Source: Emcibacter sp. SYSU 3D8
GTDB taxonomy: Bacteria > Pseudomonadota > Alphaproteobacteria > SMXS01
DNA length: 64,000 nucleotides
Direction: 5' to 3'
Assembly (NCBI RefSeq): GCF_039655875.1
Contig: NZ_JBBYXK010000002.1
Location: 682,001 to 746,000, forward strand
The position numbers were made by a program, and so were the translations under genes. This document shows positions 61,725-64,000 of the stretch, in pieces. The notes under the pieces were generated by a model. It worked only from the letters and a program-made list of their open reading frames with translations. It made no database searches and was not told where the DNA came from. The first letter of the stretch is position 1, and each line of letters starts with the position of its first letter.

Positions 61725-64000
61725 ATGAGCCGCTATAACGCCAAGGCCGCCGAGCGGAAATGGCAGGACATCTGGACGGAGCAAGACAGCTTCGCCACCC
61801 GCGAGGACGCGGATAAGCCCAGATACTACGTGCTGGAGATGTTCCCCTATCCGTCGGGCCGTATTCATATGGGCCACGTCCGCAACTACACCATGGGCGA
61901 CGTGGTGGCGCGCTACAAGCGCGCCCGCGGCTTCAATGTGCTGCATCCCATGGGTTGGGACGCCTTCGGCATGCCGGCCGAGAACGCCGCCATGGAGCGC
62001 AAGGTGCATCCGGCGGCCTGGACCTGGCAGAACATCGACACCATGCGCGGCCAGCTGAAAAGCCTCGGTCTCGCCATCGACTGGGCGCGCGAATTCGCGA
62101 CCTGTAGCCCGGACTATTACCGGCACGAGCAGGCGCTGTTCCTGTCCTTCCTGGAAAATGGCCTGGTCGAGCGCAAGGAAAGCTACGTCAACTGGGATCC
62201 GGTCGATCACACGGTGCTGGCCAATGAGCAGGTGATCGACGGCAAGGGCTGGCGTTCGGGCGCACCGGTCGAGCGGCGCAAGCTGTCCCAGTGGTTCTTC
62301 AAGATCACCGACTTCGCCGAGGACCTGCTGGCCGGGCTCGATACCCTGGACCGGTGGCCCGAGAAGGTGCGCATCATGCAGCGCAACTGGATCGGTCGGT
62401 CGGAGGGCGCCCGCGTCCATTTCCGGATCGCCGGGACCAACGAGACGATCGAGGTCTACACCACCCGTCCCGACACGTTGTTCGGCGCCAGTTTCTGCGC
62501 CATCGCCGCCGATCACCCCATCGCCCAGCAGGCGGCGAAGCAGAATGCCGACGCAGCTGCCTTCATCGAGGCCTGCAAGCGAAACGGCACCAGCGAAGCC
62601 GAGATCGAAACCGCCGAGAAGATGGGATTCGACACGGGCCTCAAGGTCACGCATCCGTTCGACCCCGACTGGACGCTGCCGGTCTACATCGCCAATTTCG
62701 TGCTGATGGAATACGGCACGGGCGCCATCTTCGGCTGTCCGGCCCATGACCAGCGCGACCTGGACTTCGCCCGCAAATATGGTCTGCCGGTAACGCCGGT
62801 CGTGTTTCCCGAGGGCGAGACGCCCGACAGCTTCAGCGTCGCCGACAAGGCCTATGACGGCGACGGCAGGCTGGGCAATTCCCGCTTCATGGACGGCCTG
62901 GCCGTGCCCGAGGCCAAGAAGCGCGTGCTGGACGAACTCGAAAAGCTTGAAGCCGGCACCCGAGAAGTAAACTACCGGCTGCGCGATTGGGGCGTGTCGC
63001 GCCAGCGCTACTGGGGCTGCCCGATTCCGGTCATCCACTGCGGCGATTGCGGCGCGGTGCCGGTGCCACGCGGCCAGCTGCCCGTGCTGTTGCCCGATGA
63101 CGTGACCTTCGATGTGCCCGGCAACCCGCTCGAGCGGCATCCAACCTGGAAGCATGTGGACTGCCCGGCCTGCGGCAAACCGGCGCGGCGCGAGACCGAC
63201 ACCTGCGATACCTTCGTCGATTCGTCGTGGTACTTCCTGCGCTTCTGCGGGCTGGATCCGGACCGGCCGCTCGACCGCGAGGCCGTCGACCGCTGGATGC
63301 CGGTCGATCAGTATATCGGCGGCGTCGAGCACGCGGTGCTGCACCTGCTCTATGCCCGGTTCTTCACCCGCGCACTGGAAAAATGCGGTCTGGTCTCGCT
63401 GGCCGAGCCGTTCCAGGGCCTTTTCACCCAGGGCATGGTCAACCACGAAACCTACAAGGGTCCTGACGGCAAGTGGCTGTCGCCCGAGGACATCGTGCGG
63501 ACCGGCGACAGCCTGGCCACGCGGGACGGCCAGCCGGTGACCATCGGACGCTCGGAAAAAATGAGCAAGTCCAAGAGGAACACGGTCGATCCAACCGACA
63601 TCATCGCAACCTACGGCGCCGACACGGCCCGCTGGTACATGCTGTCGGACAGCCCGCCCGAGCGCGATCTGGACTGGTCCGAAAGCGGCATCGAGGGCGC
63701 CTGGCGCCATGCCCAGCGTGTCTGGCGCCTGGTCAGCGAGGCGACCGGCCTGCCTGGCGCGGATACGCCCGTGCCCGGCGGCCTGAGCGAATCCGCCGTT
63801 GCGCTGCGGCGCTCGACCCACAAGGCGATCAAGGCGGTGACCGAGGGTATTGACAATTTCCGGTTCAATACGGCGGTCGCGCAGATCTACGAATTGACCA
63901 ATGCAATCAATAGCTTCAAGGCTCCCGGACCTGCCGATGGCTGGGCGCTGCGCGAGGCACTGGAGACGCTGGTGCGTCTGTCGGAGCCGATGATGCCGCA
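61725..64000 (+). CDS. leuS: Leucyl-tRNA synthetase, 3' end beyond the window
   Basis: The first 758 codons of leuS are present; the gene runs off the right edge. HIGH motif [13 protein letters not shown] (about residues 44-56), the CP1 editing-domain region, a zinc-like insertion [11 protein letters not shown] with CPACGK, and the KMSKS loop [10 protein letters not shown] (Lys612 to Ser616) are all seen. It charges leucine to tRNA-Leu. Family proteins are about 860-880 residues, so about 110 residues are missing. Start ATG 61725 is separated from the DUF3576 gene by 23 bases. Confidence 0.97.
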   Translation, partial: MSRYNAKAAERKWQDIWTEQDSFATREDADKPRYYVLEMFPYPSGRIHMGHVRNYTMGDVVARYKRARGFNVLHPMGWDAFGMPAENAAMERKVHPAAWTWQNIDTMRGQLKSLGLAIDWAREFATCSPDYYRHEQALFLSFLENGLVERKESYVNWDPVDHTVLANEQVIDGKGWRSGAPVERRKLSQWFFKITDFAEDLLAGLDTLDRWPEKVRIMQRNWIGRSEGARVHFRIAGTNETIEVYTTRPDTLFGASFCAIAADHPIAQQAAKQNADAAAFIEACKRNGTSEAEIETAEKMGFDTGLKVTHPFDPDWTLPVYIANFVLMEYGTGAIFGCPAHDQRDLDFARKYGLPVTPVVFPEGETPDSFSVADKAYDGDGRLGNSRFMDGLAVPEAKKRVLDELEKLEAGTREVNYRLRDWGVSRQRYWGCPIPVIHCGDCGAVPVPRGQLPVLLPDDVTFDVPGNPLERHPTWKHVDCPACGKPARRETDTCDTFVDSSWYFLRFCGLDPDRPLDREAVDRWMPVDQYIGGVEHAVLHLLYARFFTRALEKCGLVSLAEPFQGLFTQGMVNHETYKGPDGKWLSPEDIVRTGDSLATRDGQPVTIGRSEKMSKSKRNTVDPTDIIATYGADTARWYMLSDSPPERDLDWSESGIEGAWRHAQRVWRLVSEATGLPGADTPVPGGLSESAVALRRSTHKAIKAVTEGIDNFRFNTAVAQIYELTNAINSFKAPGPADGWALREALETLVRLSEPMMP

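Overview
The window is GC-rich, densely coded chromosomal DNA. Several families point to the class Alphaproteobacteria: GapR (DUF2312), the cell-cycle regulator TrcR (DUF1013), DUF1192, a COQ9-like protein divergent from rpsU, a split pntAA/pntAB/pntB transhydrogenase, a type-B bL36 with one cysteine, and the order DUF3576 lipoprotein - leuS. I cannot name the order or genus from sequence alone. No tRNA, rRNA, CRISPR array, prophage or intact insertion sequence was seen. The window starts just upstream of a transporter gene and ends inside leuS.

Layout. 1-13 kb is catabolic: a GPH/MFS transporter, an HxlR regulator, a cytochrome P450 and, on the opposite strand, an acyl-CoA ligase, a DUF35 protein and an SCP-x-type thiolase. 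These are followed by a metallo-beta-lactamase-fold hydrolase, a tandem-duplicated methyltransferase, a semialdehyde dehydrogenase and a D-aminoacylase-like amidohydrolase. 13-18 kb is a three-gene signalling operon (GAF/PAS histidine kinase, single-domain receiver, hybrid kinase) whose genes overlap by 4 bp. 18-24 kb holds an ArsC-like protein without resolving cysteines, a MaoC-like hydratase, an MFS/GST-kappa-like pair, a thioesterase and an aldehyde dehydrogenase. 24-33 kb is mostly housekeeping: rpmJ, pyk, a GT14 glycosyltransferase, gapR, an M3 oligopeptidase and the pnt operon.

32.8-34.7 kb looks like a small accessory patch (zinc-ribbon protein, DMT exporter, orphan VapB-like antitoxin). 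34.7-42.7 kb holds rpsU, COQ9-like, purEK, ubiX, trcR, two DUF465 proteins, a quinone oxidoreductase, DUF1192 and a UbiH-type hydroxylase. 42.7-46.1 kb is an ammonium module: glnK-amtB and a second amt, each behind a sigma-54-type promoter with an identical 15-base core. 46.2-54 kb holds an aminotransferase (DapC-like), ftsK, a transglutaminase-like protein, lolA, a 420-base gap that may encode a structured RNA, and xthA. 53.4-58.1 kb contains a metallo-hydrolase/OmpR-type regulator pair, ribA with a long N-terminal region, a YkuD-domain gene that seems to start at CTG, an internally deleted glutathione S-transferase remnant, a YggS-family gene and a ThiE/TenI-like gene. 58-64 kb has an ABC-F protein, an outer-membrane barrel protein, a DUF3576 lipoprotein and leuS (cut by the window end).

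How they fit. The first 7 kb reads as activation and shortening of a hydrophobic carboxylic acid (P450 oxidation, CoA ligation, thiolysis), with HxlR as the probable local switch. UbiX, COQ9 and the UbiH-type hydroxylase relate to ubiquinone. GlnK, AmtB and the second Amt form a nitrogen-limitation response. No single undescribed system stands out. The items most worth a second look are the tandem methyltransferase, the cysteine-poor ArsC homologue, the CTG start, the collapsed GST gene, the possible RNA near 51.8 kb and the thiolase-DUF35-ligase cluster.
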